Of a DNA stretch of 64,000 bases, positions 46,066-56,097 are shown piece by piece. The DNA comes from Shewanella ulleungensis. GTDB lineage: Bacteria; Pseudomonadota; Gammaproteobacteria; Enterobacterales; Shewanellaceae. The stretch's first letter is position 1; every line of letters begins with the position of its first letter. Made by a program: the position numbers and the translations under genes. A model generated the notes under the pieces. That model searched no databases. It had not been told where the DNA came from and saw nothing but the letters and a program-made list of their open reading frames with translations. The DNA is taken from assembly GCF_014648315.1 (NCBI RefSeq), contig NZ_BMQW01000003.1, forward strand, positions 62,001 through 126,000, in the 5' to 3' direction.

Positions 46066-48141
46066 CTATTCAATAACACGTCTAAAAGGGGGAAGGGCAT
46101 CAATCAATGATTTGCCATAACGTTTGGTCACTAGGCGACGGTCTAAAATAGTGACTCGCCCGTAATCTTGCTCTTTACGCAGCAAACGACCACAACTTTG
46201 GACTAATTTACGCGATGCATCTGGAATTGTCAGCTGTAAAAAAGGATTACCACCTTTTACTTTAACGTATTCCGCATGTGCTTGTTCTACCGGTGATGTA
46301 GGTACGGCAAAAGGCAGTTTAGTAATAATTAGGTTTGTTAAATAGTCGCCCGGTAGGTCTAAACCTTCAGAAAAGCTACCTGTGCCGAATATGATGCTTG
46401 GCAGACCATCATCACAGCGCTGCTTATGCTTTTCTAAAATTTGTTGCCGTGGAATTTCACCTTGAACAAATAACTGATCTTTGGCAATTTTTCCTTCAAC
46501 TAAATCAACCACTTTTTCCATTTGCCAATAAGATGCAAATAATACTAACGTGGCCATTTCTCCATCCACTAATGCAATAATGTGCTCTGCGATTTCGGCG
46601 GTGTAGTTATCATCAGTAGGCTCTGTAACCATTTGCGGAATAAACAATGTGGCATTATTTTCGTAATCAAATGGCGACAACAATGCTAAAAATCGTGTGC
46701 CATCATTAATCCCTAAGCCGACTTGATGAGCAAAATGATTAAAGTTGTTTAGAGCACGTAATGTTGCACTGCACAATACAACGCCTGCCGCTTTTTGCCA
46801 TAGCATCGACTCGAGCATAAAACCGACTTCTATTGGCGATGAGCAAAATAAGTAATCCTGCTGTTTACCGGTAATCAGTTCTGCCCAGCGCGCCATTGGC
46901 GCCCCTTTTTTACTGTCTTCTTTGGCCATCATTTTCCACAATTTATGTAAATTGTCTAAGCGTTGAAGAATAAAACCTGTTTCAGACAATAAACCTTCAG
47001 ATTGATGCTTAGGCACTTCACCGTCTTTTATCGCCTCACTTAGCACTGACACTACTTTATTAAACTGTTTAACCGCCGCACCTGATGCTGTGGCTAAATT
47101 TTCTGCCTGAATCAATAATGCTTGCGGTAATTGCCCATGCTCAAAGCGAAGCCGACTTTCTGGGTTGGAAAATAATTGTGGTTGAGTATCGCAATAATGC
47201 GCGACTTGAGTTAATAAGTTGGTTAAGTCGGTTGTATGATCAAGCATGGCTTGCACAGGAGCAATAATGTTATTTGTTTTGAGTTGATTTTGCAGCTTAG
47301 AGCAGGTTTTAGAGGCTTTTTCTAACCAATCACAAGCACCACGTAATGTCGCTTGCGCGCTGGAAAAGTCCCTTGCCACAATCGGTAAATGGTGTGCCTC
47401 ATCGATAACATAAAACATGTCTTCTGGATCAGGTAAAATAACACCGCCACCTAATTCTAAGTCAGCAAAAAGCAAGCTGTGGTTGGCAATAAGTACATCC
47501 CAGGTATCGACATCTTCACGAGCTTTATGAAATGGACAATTGTGATGTGCAGACACTTGTCGATGACAACTGTGTTTGTCACAACAGATTTGTTGCCATA
47601 GAAAATCTGGAATAGGATGCTGCAGGGTATCTATTTCACCATTCCAACGTTTTTGATGGAAGTCTTGATGTAGCTTCTGCAGCTCGTTAATTTGGCTTTG
47701 GTCTGGCTTTGTTTGCCACATGGCCATTTGTGAACTGTCTTGATTGCCAATCATGGCTTCAAGTTTGGCTAAACACACGTAACGTTGGCGACCTTTAACT
47801 AGGCCGAATTTAAAATCAACGCCAGATTGCTGTAAAAAAAATGGCAAATCTTTGTGGAGTAACTGTTCTTGAAGTGCAACCGTTGCTGTGGCTATGCAGA
47901 CCTTTTTTTTGCTGGCTAAGGCTAATGGAATCGTGCCAAGAATATACGACAGTGACTTGCCAATCCCTGTACCCGCTTCAACAACAATAATTCGCCGATC
48001 TTTGTCATACTCTCCTGCTAAAGTTTTTGATATTTCGGCTACCATGTAGTTTTGTTCGCGACGAGAACGAAATTGCGGCATAGCGTTAGCAATTTCTTTG
48101 TAAATTGTGCGAATTTGACTTTTTATCGTATCCGGTAGCAT
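46066..48141 (-). CDS. dinG: ATP-dependent DNA helicase DinG
   Basis: 691 residues of the XPD-like superfamily 2. Walker A lies in VEAGTGIGKSLSY (about residue 55) and the DEAH box in YVIDEAHHLP (about 248). Cys residues between them, including YVCLAK and CCDKHSCHR ... CPFHK, fit the iron-sulfur cluster of DinG. C-terminal helicase motifs include GTGSFSEGLDLPG and QSCGRLLRKEQD. It unwinds R-loops and forked DNA in E. coli, where it is part of the SOS response. It is divergent from polB, another SOS gene in E. coli. Confidence 0.95.
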   Translation of the reverse strand: MLPDTIKSQIRTIYKEIANAMPQFRSRREQNYMVAEISKTLAGEYDKDRRIIVVEAGTGIGKSLSYILGTIPLALASKKKVCIATATVALQEQLLHKDLPFFLQQSGVDFKFGLVKGRQRYVCLAKLEAMIGNQDSSQMAMWQTKPDQSQINELQKLHQDFHQKRWNGEIDTLQHPIPDFLWQQICCDKHSCHRQVSAHHNCPFHKAREDVDTWDVLIANHSLLFADLELGGGVILPDPEDMFYVIDEAHHLPIVARDFSSAQATLRGACDWLEKASKTCSKLQNQLKTNNIIAPVQAMLDHTTDLTNLLTQVAHYCDTQPQLFSNPESRLRFEHGQLPQALLIQAENLATASGAAVKQFNKVVSVLSEAIKDGEVPKHQSEGLLSETGFILQRLDNLHKLWKMMAKEDSKKGAPMARWAELITGKQQDYLFCSSPIEVGFMLESMLWQKAAGVVLCSATLRALNNFNHFAHQVGLGINDGTRFLALLSPFDYENNATLFIPQMVTEPTDDNYTAEIAEHIIALVDGEMATLVLFASYWQMEKVVDLVEGKIAKDQLFVQGEIPRQQILEKHKQRCDDGLPSIIFGTGSFSEGLDLPGDYLTNLIITKLPFAVPTSPVEQAHAEYVKVKGGNPFLQLTIPDASRKLVQSCGRLLRKEQDYGRVTILDRRLVTKRYGKSLIDALPPFRRVIE

Positions 48142-48221
48142 AGAAGTATGATTTCTGCGTTGTCTGAATTATGCTGTACATAATAACAGTGAATTAGCAT
48201 GCTACGAAGTAATAAATAAAA

Positions 48222-50657
48222 TTGAATCATTTACCGCCGCAATTAAAACATTCCGCCCATGCTCATCAAAGCGTGTCTGCATTGCAGCGTGTGAAGGGGC
48301 GTGTATTGACTCGCCATGCGATATACCGTCATGGTCAACTGGTGTTGCAATATTATTTAAAAACGGCAAATGGCCCGATATTAATTGAATTGCCACACAG
48401 TGATGTGATTTGTTTTTGTCGTCAGCAAGATGTGAATACTTTATCTCAAAAAGTCGATTTTTCGCTCAAGTCTGAGCTCATAGCGCTAACCAGTTTTGCT
48501 CATGAACCGGTATGCGCTTTGTATTTAAAATCTAACAGCCAATTGAAAGGCTTAATTAGGGTTGCGAACGATGTGGGAATTATCCTATTTGAAGTCGACA
48601 TTAGACCCGAACAGCGATATTTAATCGAACGTTTTATTGCTCTTGATATTGAATGTGTTGGGGCTTTTCACAATATAAGTCTCGATTCCACACTGCCGTT
48701 AATGACACTTGAGCGAGCCAGAAAACCTGTAGCAGAAACAACCGACGTTGATATTACATTATCTGTAATATCGTTAGATTTTGAATGCAGCTTTGATGGC
48801 GAACTCTATTCAGTAGGGTTGTATGGTGAGCAATACCAATGCGTGTTTATGGTTGGTGAGCCGCAAAATGATAGTCATGACTTTATTGTGTGGGTAAAAG
48901 ATGAGGTAGAACTTATCCATCATTTAATTACCTGGTTCGAGCAATACGATCCAGACATAATTATAGGTTGGGCGGTAGTCACTTTTGATTTAGCTTTATT
49001 ATATCGCCGCTGCATTTTACATTGCATCCCCTTATTAATCGGCCGAGGTGGCACTGAGTTAAGCTGGAAGGTCGCTGATAAATTTAGGCCCGAAACCCTG
49101 TCTTTGCCGGGGCGGGTTGTGCTTGACGGTATTGATTGGTTAAAAGCAGCATTTTATCAATTTGAGAGTTTCTCATTGGAGTTTGTTTCAAGGCAATTAC
49201 TCGAAGAAGGTAAAGCAATTGATCATGTTGAAAACCGAGGCCAAGAAATTACCTCGTTATTTCACACTGATAAAAATGCACTGGCGTTTTATAACATCAC
49301 AGACAGCAGGTTAGTGTGGGATATTTTTGAAAAAACGCAATTGATAGATTTTGCTATTGAAAGGGCAAAATTAACGGGCTTAGAGTTTGGGCGTGTTGGT
49401 GCATCGATTGCCGCATTTTATCATTTATATTTACCTCACTTACATCGAAATGGATTTGTCGCACCAGCGCATCCAACTAGCCAAGGCCTAGAAAGCCCTG
49501 GCGGTTATGTCATGTCATCCATACCTGGTCATTACAAAGATGTATTGGTCTTAGATTTTAAAAGTTTGTATCCATCGATTATTCGGACTTTTTTAATTGA
49601 TCCAAAAGGATTAGTTGAAGGTTTACACATGGCCAAAGCAGGTGATATTGCTTCAACCATTCCTGGTTATTTGGGGGCTCACTTTGCTCGTGATAACGCT
49701 ATTTTGCCTGATTTAGTTGCCAGCCTAGCAGCGCAACGAGAAATGGCAAAAATAGAAAAAAATGCACCGTTATCACAAGCGATAAAAATCATCATGAACT
49801 CTTTATATGGTGTATTAGGTTCAAAAGGTTGTGTGTTCCATGATGCAAAATTAGCAAGCTCAATTACCATGCGCGGCCATCAAATCATGAAATTGACTAA
49901 GCAATGGATAGAAGAATGTGGCTATCAAGTTATCTATGGCGATACAGATTCTACTTTTGTTTGGCTGGGCGCTAATCATGGTATTGAAGACATTAATGCT
50001 TTGGGATTACAACTCGCAACTCGCATAACAACGCGCTGGCACGCTTGGTGTGAAGCAGAATATCAATTAAACAGTTTTCTAGAGTTAGAGTTTGAAACCC
50101 ACTTTGATCAATTTATTATGCCAACACTAAGAGGCTCTGAAGAGGGAAGTAAAAAACGTTATGTCGGAGCTTCATTAGGTGCAGACAATAAGCTTAAGTT
50201 GATATTTAAAGGCATGGAGCAGGTGAGAAGTGATTGGAGCCCGATAGCTCGTAAGATGCAATTTGTCTTATACGAGATGTTTTTCAATGGTGAGGATGTT
50301 ATTGATTATTTACGCCAAGAATTAGATGCCCTAAAAAAAGGTGAAAGAGACAGCGAACTTATTTTTAAAAAGCGCTTACGCCGTCATGCAGAGGATTACA
50401 CTGCAAAATCATCTCCCCATGTTAAAGCGGCTAAACAATTGGCACAAATACAGGGTACAAATAAAGCGACAAGGAGAGGGTATCAAATCAGATACTTGAT
50501 GACGACAACAGGAGCTCAAGCTGTTGAAGCTGAGCCTAATAATATTGATTACGAATATTATATCAGTAAACAGATACAGCCCATTGCCGAACCGGTTTTA
50601 CAATTATGTGGTCAACGATTTGATGCTCTTGTAAATGATCAACTCTCATTAATCTAA
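48222..50657 (+). CDS. polB: DNA polymerase II (family B)
   Basis: 811 residues, typical for Pol II, an SOS-inducible repair polymerase. Polymerase motif A is DFKSLYPSIIRTF, motif B is KIIMNSLYGVLGSKG, and motif C is YGDTDSTFVW with the catalytic Asp pair. Exonuclease motif I is LDFECSFDGE and motif III is YNITDSRLVWD. Exo II reads GWAVVTFDL, with Ala where Asn is expected. The start codon appears to be TTG with a weak RBS, so the start is uncertain. It is divergent from dinG, 80 bases apart. Confidence 0.95.
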   Translation: MNHLPPQLKHSAHAHQSVSALQRVKGRVLTRHAIYRHGQLVLQYYLKTANGPILIELPHSDVICFCRQQDVNTLSQKVDFSLKSELIALTSFAHEPVCALYLKSNSQLKGLIRVANDVGIILFEVDIRPEQRYLIERFIALDIECVGAFHNISLDSTLPLMTLERARKPVAETTDVDITLSVISLDFECSFDGELYSVGLYGEQYQCVFMVGEPQNDSHDFIVWVKDEVELIHHLITWFEQYDPDIIIGWAVVTFDLALLYRRCILHCIPLLIGRGGTELSWKVADKFRPETLSLPGRVVLDGIDWLKAAFYQFESFSLEFVSRQLLEEGKAIDHVENRGQEITSLFHTDKNALAFYNITDSRLVWDIFEKTQLIDFAIERAKLTGLEFGRVGASIAAFYHLYLPHLHRNGFVAPAHPTSQGLESPGGYVMSSIPGHYKDVLVLDFKSLYPSIIRTFLIDPKGLVEGLHMAKAGDIASTIPGYLGAHFARDNAILPDLVASLAAQREMAKIEKNAPLSQAIKIIMNSLYGVLGSKGCVFHDAKLASSITMRGHQIMKLTKQWIEECGYQVIYGDTDSTFVWLGANHGIEDINALGLQLATRITTRWHAWCEAEYQLNSFLELEFETHFDQFIMPTLRGSEEGSKKRYVGASLGADNKLKLIFKGMEQVRSDWSPIARKMQFVLYEMFFNGEDVIDYLRQELDALKKGERDSELIFKKRLRRHAEDYTAKSSPHVKAAKQLAQIQGTNKATRRGYQIRYLMTTTGAQAVEAEPNNIDYEYYISKQIQPIAEPVLQLCGQRFDALVNDQLSLI

Positions 50658-51260
50658 AACTCATTTCATTGTGAACTATAAATATGTAGCGTTTAACAAA
50701 CATGGAGATTTCATGATTAATTAACAACACTGCCTACGTCGTAAAGGGATCCCAATATAAACAACTAAACACTTATGAATGGGTCTATTGTGGCCAGAAA
50801 TACCGCCCGCTAAAACAACATAATCTCCTCTCTCATGCCTCTAAAATGACAATGTTAACAACTTTTCTACAAAGCCTACTTTTATAAATGTTAAATTTTT
50901 ATTGGTTGCAACAGTGAATAAAAAACGGTCCTAGCACAATAAATCAGCTAGCAAAACAGGATGTTAAGTTTTTTATTTTTAAGTTCCCCAATTTATTAAA
51001 ATAAAACAAAAGTTTTATAAACCCATGCTTTTAAATGTTTTTATTTTTTAGTGTCCATTTTTGTTAACAGGAATGGATATCACATTTGATTAACTTTTGC
51101 GCTTACGGCACTTCAATTGTTGATTAGTTGTATCAAATGTGATTTTATTGCATACGTAATTGAGTGATTGTGATGATTTCTGTTGCATTCCCTCATTGAA
51201 CTAGCGCCTAAAAAGGTCGTTAGAATTATAAGAAAGATATAAAGTCCAGGGAGATAGACA
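50658..51260. other. Long intergenic region upstream of the TonB-dependent receptor
   Basis: About 600 AT-rich bases with no gene. It holds a pair of 12-bp operator-like sites (listed separately) and presumably a long 5' leader for the receptor mRNA. Confidence 0.5.
51079..51143. promoter_or_regulatory. Twin operator-like sites upstream of the TonB-dependent receptor
   Basis: ATCACATTTGAT and its exact reverse complement, ATCAAATGTGAT, lie 53 bp apart (centre to centre), about five helical turns. Each site is itself partly palindromic (ATCA-N4-TGAT). The arrangement suits a regulator that loops DNA or binds cooperatively. The regulator is unknown. Confidence 0.5.
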
Positions 51261-53867
51261 ATGCATAAGAATATCCTAGCTAAATCGGTGCGCTTAGCAC
51301 TGATCGGTGGTGCTGCTGCAACGGCATTTGCTGCACCAGCAGTTTTCGCTGCTGATGAAGATGGCGCAAAAGTAGAACGTATTGAGGTTACTGGTTCGCG
51401 TATTAAGCGTTCTGACCTAGAAGGCGCTTCTCCAATTACGACCATTACTACTGAAGACATGAAGATGGAAGGTAACTTTACTGTTGCTGATGCACTTCGT
51501 AACAGTAACTTAAACTCTTTCGGTTCGTTCTCTGAACGTTCTGGTAGTTCAGCACAATCTCAAGCAACAATCAACCTACGTGGTGCAGGCTCAAGCCGTA
51601 CTCTAGTATTGATTGATGGTAAGCGTTTCCCTGGTTCACCAACACTTGGTGGTGCATCAGCTAACTTAAACGCTATTCCAATGGCGGCTGTTGAGCGTAT
51701 CGACATCCTTACCGATGGTGCATCTTCTACTTATGGTTCTGACGCGATTGCTGGTGTTGTAAACATCATCATGAAAAAGAACTACCAAGGTATTGAATTC
51801 AATGTTGGTGGTGGATCACGTGACCAAGACGGCGGATTAACCAGTAAAGAATTCTCGGTAGTTGCCGGTTATCAAATGGACAAAGGTAACATTACTTTTG
51901 CATTTGATCACCAAGATCGCCAAGGTATATCAGACGCTGACCGTTCATATACTGCTGCAAGCATGACTGACTTTAACGGTGATGGCGAAATCCAAGCTTA
52001 TGATGAAACAGCTGGTTGGAGTATCTATGGTGCCACAGTCGCGGCTCCAGATTTTTCTACTGCACAAGCGTCATTACTGTGTGATGACTTAGAAGCTGAA
52101 TATGGTTCAAACGTTTTCCAAACTGTTGCAGCTGACAACGATTGGAGCCCTGGCTCAACTTATTGTATGTATGCGTTTGCTAACGTGTCTTACAACAAAG
52201 CCTCTATTGACCGTAATACTGTTTATGTTGACGCTAACTATGAAGTTGCAGAAGACGTAGAATGGTTTGGTCGTGTGATGGTTACACAAAACAGTTCATT
52301 TGGTCGTTATGCACCTCCTGCGGCAGCTTGGAGTAACATGGCCGCTGATAACCCAAACAATCCATTTGGTGAAGAAACTACAGGTTATTTCCGTTGGGTA
52401 GGCATCGGTACGCGTGATGGTTACGTAGACGATTACAACCAAGATTATTTAACTGGTTTACGCGGTACTATTAGTGCATTAAATGATGCAGAGTGGGAAG
52501 TTTATTACCACCACAACATCGCTGACAACAAGTCAGTGGGTCAGTACTACTTAAGCTATTCTGGTCTTGCTTACAACCAAGCTAATGATATTGATTTAGG
52601 TTCAGAAGCTGGCATTAATAACATGAAAGCCACTACACTTACTACTGGTAAGGCAACATTCGACCAGTACAGTGCAGGTCTTGGTTTTGATGCATTTGAA
52701 TTACCAGGCGGTGCAGTAGCGCATTACGTTGGTATGGAATACTTTGACCAACAGTTCAGCGAAGTGTATGACGCACAGTCTGAAGCAGGTTTGGTAGGCG
52801 GCAGTGCGGGTAACTCTTCTGGTGGCGACCGTCAAGTTTGGGCGATGTTCTATGAAGCAGTATTGCCATTAACTGACGATATCGAATTAAACCTAGCCGC
52901 TCGTTACGATGACTACAGCGACTTTGGTGACAACGTTGCTCCAAAAGCATCTATTCGTTGGCAGGCACTTGATAATGTTGTGGTACGTGCTTCTTATTCT
53001 GAAGCGTTCCGTGCACCTTCATTAAGTCAGCTTTACGCAGCAACGACTTTCAGCGCAGAGTCAGGAACAGATTATCCTTTCTGTACATCGACAGGTGTAG
53101 CTGATGCAGATTGTTCTGAGAAGCAATATGATACGTATATTAGTGCAAACAGTGAGTTAGGCCCTGAAACTTCAGAGTATATTAACTTAGGTGTTGCATG
53201 GGATATCGTTGATGACATCGGTCTTAAAGTCGATTACTTTAACCTAAACATTGATGATGTTATCAGCCAACGTTCAATTACCAATGTTATGCGTGGTGTT
53301 GCTGCAGGTACATTAGCCGAAACTGATACATTCTATGTTGAACGTGCACCTACTACTGATGGTACTCTTGGCCGTGCACTTGAAATTGGTACAGGCTATG
53401 GTAATACTGATAAGTTAGAAATTACAGGTATTGACGTTGCATTAAACGCTAAGTTTGAAACATCAATTGGTGATATCGGCTTTAACTGGACTAACAGCTT
53501 CGTTCTTGACTACATTCAAGAAGTTGAAGGTGGTCAGGCTGCAGAAGATATCGCAGGTTGGAACGGTGCTCCAGACTATAAGTCTAACTTTACTACTAAC
53601 TACATGTTAGGTGACCATAGCTTATCATGGAACATCAACTATACTGGCTCTACTTATGAAACAGATGACACAGGTCATTTAGATTCATGGTTAATTCATA
53701 ACCTAAGCTACGTATACGATGCTGGTAACTATGGCTCAGTATTGTTAGGTATTAACAACCTAACTGATGAAGATCCTGTATTAACATCTACAGGTCAGTT
53801 CGTAAATACTGATCTATATAACAACTACGGTCGTGAATACCGTGCAAGTTATACTCTAAAGTTCTAA
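51261..53867 (+). CDS. TonB-dependent outer-membrane receptor
   Basis: 868 residues. The signal peptide ends in VFAAD. A TonB-box-like VERIEVTGSRIKRSD is followed by the plug domain (ATINLRGAGSSRTLVLIDG, VERIDILTDGASSTYGSDAIAGVVNI). A large 22-strand-type barrel follows and finishes with YRASYTLKF, the aromatic terminal strand. It belongs to the big receptors abundant in marine gammaproteobacteria, often for oligosaccharides or peptides, but nothing here identifies the ligand. It is close to the TonB2 operon that could energise it and is followed by a terminator. Confidence 0.93.
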   Translation: MHKNILAKSVRLALIGGAAATAFAAPAVFAADEDGAKVERIEVTGSRIKRSDLEGASPITTITTEDMKMEGNFTVADALRNSNLNSFGSFSERSGSSAQSQATINLRGAGSSRTLVLIDGKRFPGSPTLGGASANLNAIPMAAVERIDILTDGASSTYGSDAIAGVVNIIMKKNYQGIEFNVGGGSRDQDGGLTSKEFSVVAGYQMDKGNITFAFDHQDRQGISDADRSYTAASMTDFNGDGEIQAYDETAGWSIYGATVAAPDFSTAQASLLCDDLEAEYGSNVFQTVAADNDWSPGSTYCMYAFANVSYNKASIDRNTVYVDANYEVAEDVEWFGRVMVTQNSSFGRYAPPAAAWSNMAADNPNNPFGEETTGYFRWVGIGTRDGYVDDYNQDYLTGLRGTISALNDAEWEVYYHHNIADNKSVGQYYLSYSGLAYNQANDIDLGSEAGINNMKATTLTTGKATFDQYSAGLGFDAFELPGGAVAHYVGMEYFDQQFSEVYDAQSEAGLVGGSAGNSSGGDRQVWAMFYEAVLPLTDDIELNLAARYDDYSDFGDNVAPKASIRWQALDNVVVRASYSEAFRAPSLSQLYAATTFSAESGTDYPFCTSTGVADADCSEKQYDTYISANSELGPETSEYINLGVAWDIVDDIGLKVDYFNLNIDDVISQRSITNVMRGVAAGTLAETDTFYVERAPTTDGTLGRALEIGTGYGNTDKLEITGIDVALNAKFETSIGDIGFNWTNSFVLDYIQEVEGGQAAEDIAGWNGAPDYKSNFTTNYMLGDHSLSWNINYTGSTYETDDTGHLDSWLIHNLSYVYDAGNYGSVLLGINNLTDEDPVLTSTGQFVNTDLYNNYGREYRASYTLKF

Positions 53868-53899
53868 AAATTAGTCACCATTTGCTAATTATTTAGGCT

Positions 53900-53930
53900 A
53901 AAAAGGCTCCTTCGGGAGCCTTTTTATTTA
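53900..53930 (+). terminator. Terminator after the TonB-dependent receptor
   Basis: An 11-bp perfect stem (AAAAAGGCTCC with GGAGCCTTTTT) with a TTCG tetraloop and T-rich tail. Confidence 0.92.
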
Positions 53931-53969
53931 GACTAATATTCAAAGCGTATGCGTAATAGAGAGATTCAT

Positions 53970-54941
53970 ATGAGTAATCATTGGAGTGAATATTGGCGGC
54001 AAGGCCATACAACATCATTTGGTGATGCATTATCAGGTAATTATGAAGGTGTTTTACAGTCGGTTTGGCTCTCTGCCTTCAATAATTTACCGACTGATTT
54101 TATCGCAGTAGATGTTGGCACTGGCAACGGCTCGGTTCCTTTATTATTAAGAGAGACATTAATTAATAGCGCCAAAGTCGGGACTGTATTTGGTGTTGAT
54201 CTTGCCGAAGTGCAACTAGCAGACATAAATAAAAGCGAAAAATCAACAATTGAAATAGAGCTTTTATCTAATACAGCCAGTGAAAAGTTACCTTTTGCCG
54301 ATGATTCAGTGGACCTGTATGCGTCGCAATTTGGTTTTGAGTACTCAAATATCGAGCAATCAATTACAGAAGCCTCAAGAGTACTTAAAGCAAATGGTCA
54401 ATTTTCAATTGTATTCCACCATAGTAATTCAATGATATTGAATCGAAATAAAAATATTTTAAGGTTGATTGAGCAGCCTCAAGCAAATGAGTTGATAGAA
54501 TATTTAAGTGAAATTGCAATCGCGATGGGGTCTATGGTGACTGCAAATGATATTGCAAGAATAAAACAAGATCCTAAGTGTGAAACTATTCGTGCAAAAA
54601 TTAATCAATCAATTAAGTATTTAGTTGGATATGATGAACTATCCGCACAAGATAGTCAGTTAATGATGTTCGTTGCTCAATTTTTTAAAGAAGGGATATT
54701 TTGGCCTTTAGCAAAAAAGCAACAATTTATCGAATTCATTAAATTACAAATGGATACGTTAAAGCTAAGACTAACCGAATTGGTTAATGCATCTTTTGAT
54801 GAAAATAAACTGGCAAAATTTATTGCTATATTTGAGCAAAACTCATTGGTGTTAAATGAGCTTAAAGTGCTTAAAAACGAAAAAAATGAAATTTTAGGAT
54901 GGTATTTAGATGCCAGCAAAGTCGTTAATGCCATAGATTAG
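53970..54941 (+). CDS. Class I SAM-dependent methyltransferase
   Basis: 323 residues. The SAM motif I is VDVGTGNGSVPLLL and motif II-like GVDLAEVQL follows. FADDSVDLYASQFGFEYS marks the methyltransferase-11 type, and the C-terminal half is a long helical extension. The opening MSNHWSEYWRQGH resembles methyltransferases of small molecules or lipids. The substrate is unknown. The ATG with AGAGAG upstream was preferred over one seven codons earlier. It follows the receptor gene but is separated by a strong terminator. Confidence 0.8.
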   Translation: MSNHWSEYWRQGHTTSFGDALSGNYEGVLQSVWLSAFNNLPTDFIAVDVGTGNGSVPLLLRETLINSAKVGTVFGVDLAEVQLADINKSEKSTIEIELLSNTASEKLPFADDSVDLYASQFGFEYSNIEQSITEASRVLKANGQFSIVFHHSNSMILNRNKNILRLIEQPQANELIEYLSEIAIAMGSMVTANDIARIKQDPKCETIRAKINQSIKYLVGYDELSAQDSQLMMFVAQFFKEGIFWPLAKKQQFIEFIKLQMDTLKLRLTELVNASFDENKLAKFIAIFEQNSLVLNELKVLKNEKNEILGWYLDASKVVNAID

Positions 54942-55314
54942 CGATATGTTATGAATGAAAAAGTAAGTTTTATACACTTTAAGTCAATGATTTAAAGTAA
55001 TTACTTTTTTAAAATAAAATGCCATTCCTATAAAATTCTGTTGAAGATGTATATTTATTCACCTTTCATTTACATTGCTAGCCTTAACAGCTCTTTCTAC
55101 TAGTTTTTACGCTTTGCAAATGTTGACACAGGTCAACATTTTGTGAAATGATGCCAACGGGTCTGCGCCTTAGGTGGCGTAGAAAAGGGAAGAAAAACTA
55201 ACAATCACAAGAAAAAGACACACTTAGTTGAATTAACATTGATAACAAAAATTTATCATTCGTTATTTACGCTCTAGTAGAACTTTTTAATTCACTTCAA
55301 ATTGGTTGGGAACT
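54942..55314. other. Intergenic region before the TonB2 operon
   Basis: About 370 bases carrying a perfect palindrome (listed separately) and probably the operon promoter and leader. A small hairpin, CTGCGCC/GGCGTAG, lies near 55163-55182. No gene seen. Confidence 0.5.
55118..55141. promoter_or_regulatory. Palindromic operator-like site before the TonB2 operon
   Basis: A perfect 10-bp inverted repeat with a 4-bp centre: AAATGTTGAC-ACAG-GTCAACATTT. It lacks a T tract, so it is more likely a protein-binding site than a terminator. It lies about 175 bp before the first gene. The form resembles sites bound by GntR- or AsnC-type dimers, but the regulator cannot be named. Confidence 0.5.
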
Positions 55315-56097
55315 ATGTCCAAGGTAAGCAATAGAACAAAAATCGCTACTGCACTTGTTGGCGCACTGGCTTTAGCGGGTAGCAACTTCGTTGTTGCAGG
55401 TCCTCTAGCTGACGTTCAAAAAGCGGATAGCAGCCTACATGCTGCTTCAGCAGCGTCACAACAGAAAGTCGACAAATATTTTGACCAAGCACAAGACATG
55501 CTTTTTGAGTATGGCAGCGTTGCTGACGAACGTGAGTCATTAAAATCATATAATGATTACGTTGCAGGCTTGGTAGCTGATCAACAGAAAACACTTGATG
55601 CAATTCAAACTGACATCAACGGCGTTGATAAATTACGTCAAGGTGTTGTTCCTTTAATGTTTAAAATGGTAGAAGCTTTAGATCAGTTTGTTAATCTAGA
55701 TCTTCCATTCAACACTGAAGTTCGTAAAGAACGTGTTGAGAACCTAAAGAACATTCTTAATACAGCAGAGGTTACTCTTGCTGAAAAATACCGTCTTATC
55801 CTTGATGCATATAGCATCGAGCGTGAATACGGTAGCTTCGTTGCAGTTCACACTGGTAAATTAAACTTAGATGGTAAAGAAGTGTTAGTTGACTTCTTCA
55901 ACCTAGGTCGTGTTGCACTTTACGCTCAAAGCTTAGATCAGAAAATAGCATGGATGTATGACGCTGACGCTAAAACTTGGAACAAGTTAGAAGACAGCTA
56001 CTTACGCGATATTACAAAAGGTATTCGTATTGCTCGTAAGCAAGGCGCTCTAGACCTATTCGCATTACCAATTCCTGCTGCGGAGACTGCACAATAA
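55315..56097 (+). CDS. DUF3450 family periplasmic protein (TonB2 operon)
   Basis: 260 residues with a signal peptide ending near VVAGP. It is helical and coiled-coil-rich throughout, with a C-terminal DUF3450 region (VDFFNLGRVALYAQSLDQKIAWMYD). It is the first gene of a six-gene operon; its stop codon shares one base with the start of ttpC. Such proteins occur with TtpC-type TonB systems in Vibrio and Shewanella and may act in the periplasmic part of the energy-transducing complex. I chose the ATG over a TTG nine bases earlier. Confidence 0.88.
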   Translation: MSKVSNRTKIATALVGALALAGSNFVVAGPLADVQKADSSLHAASAASQQKVDKYFDQAQDMLFEYGSVADERESLKSYNDYVAGLVADQQKTLDAIQTDINGVDKLRQGVVPLMFKMVEALDQFVNLDLPFNTEVRKERVENLKNILNTAEVTLAEKYRLILDAYSIEREYGSFVAVHTGKLNLDGKEVLVDFFNLGRVALYAQSLDQKIAWMYDADAKTWNKLEDSYLRDITKGIRIARKQGALDLFALPIPAAETAQ

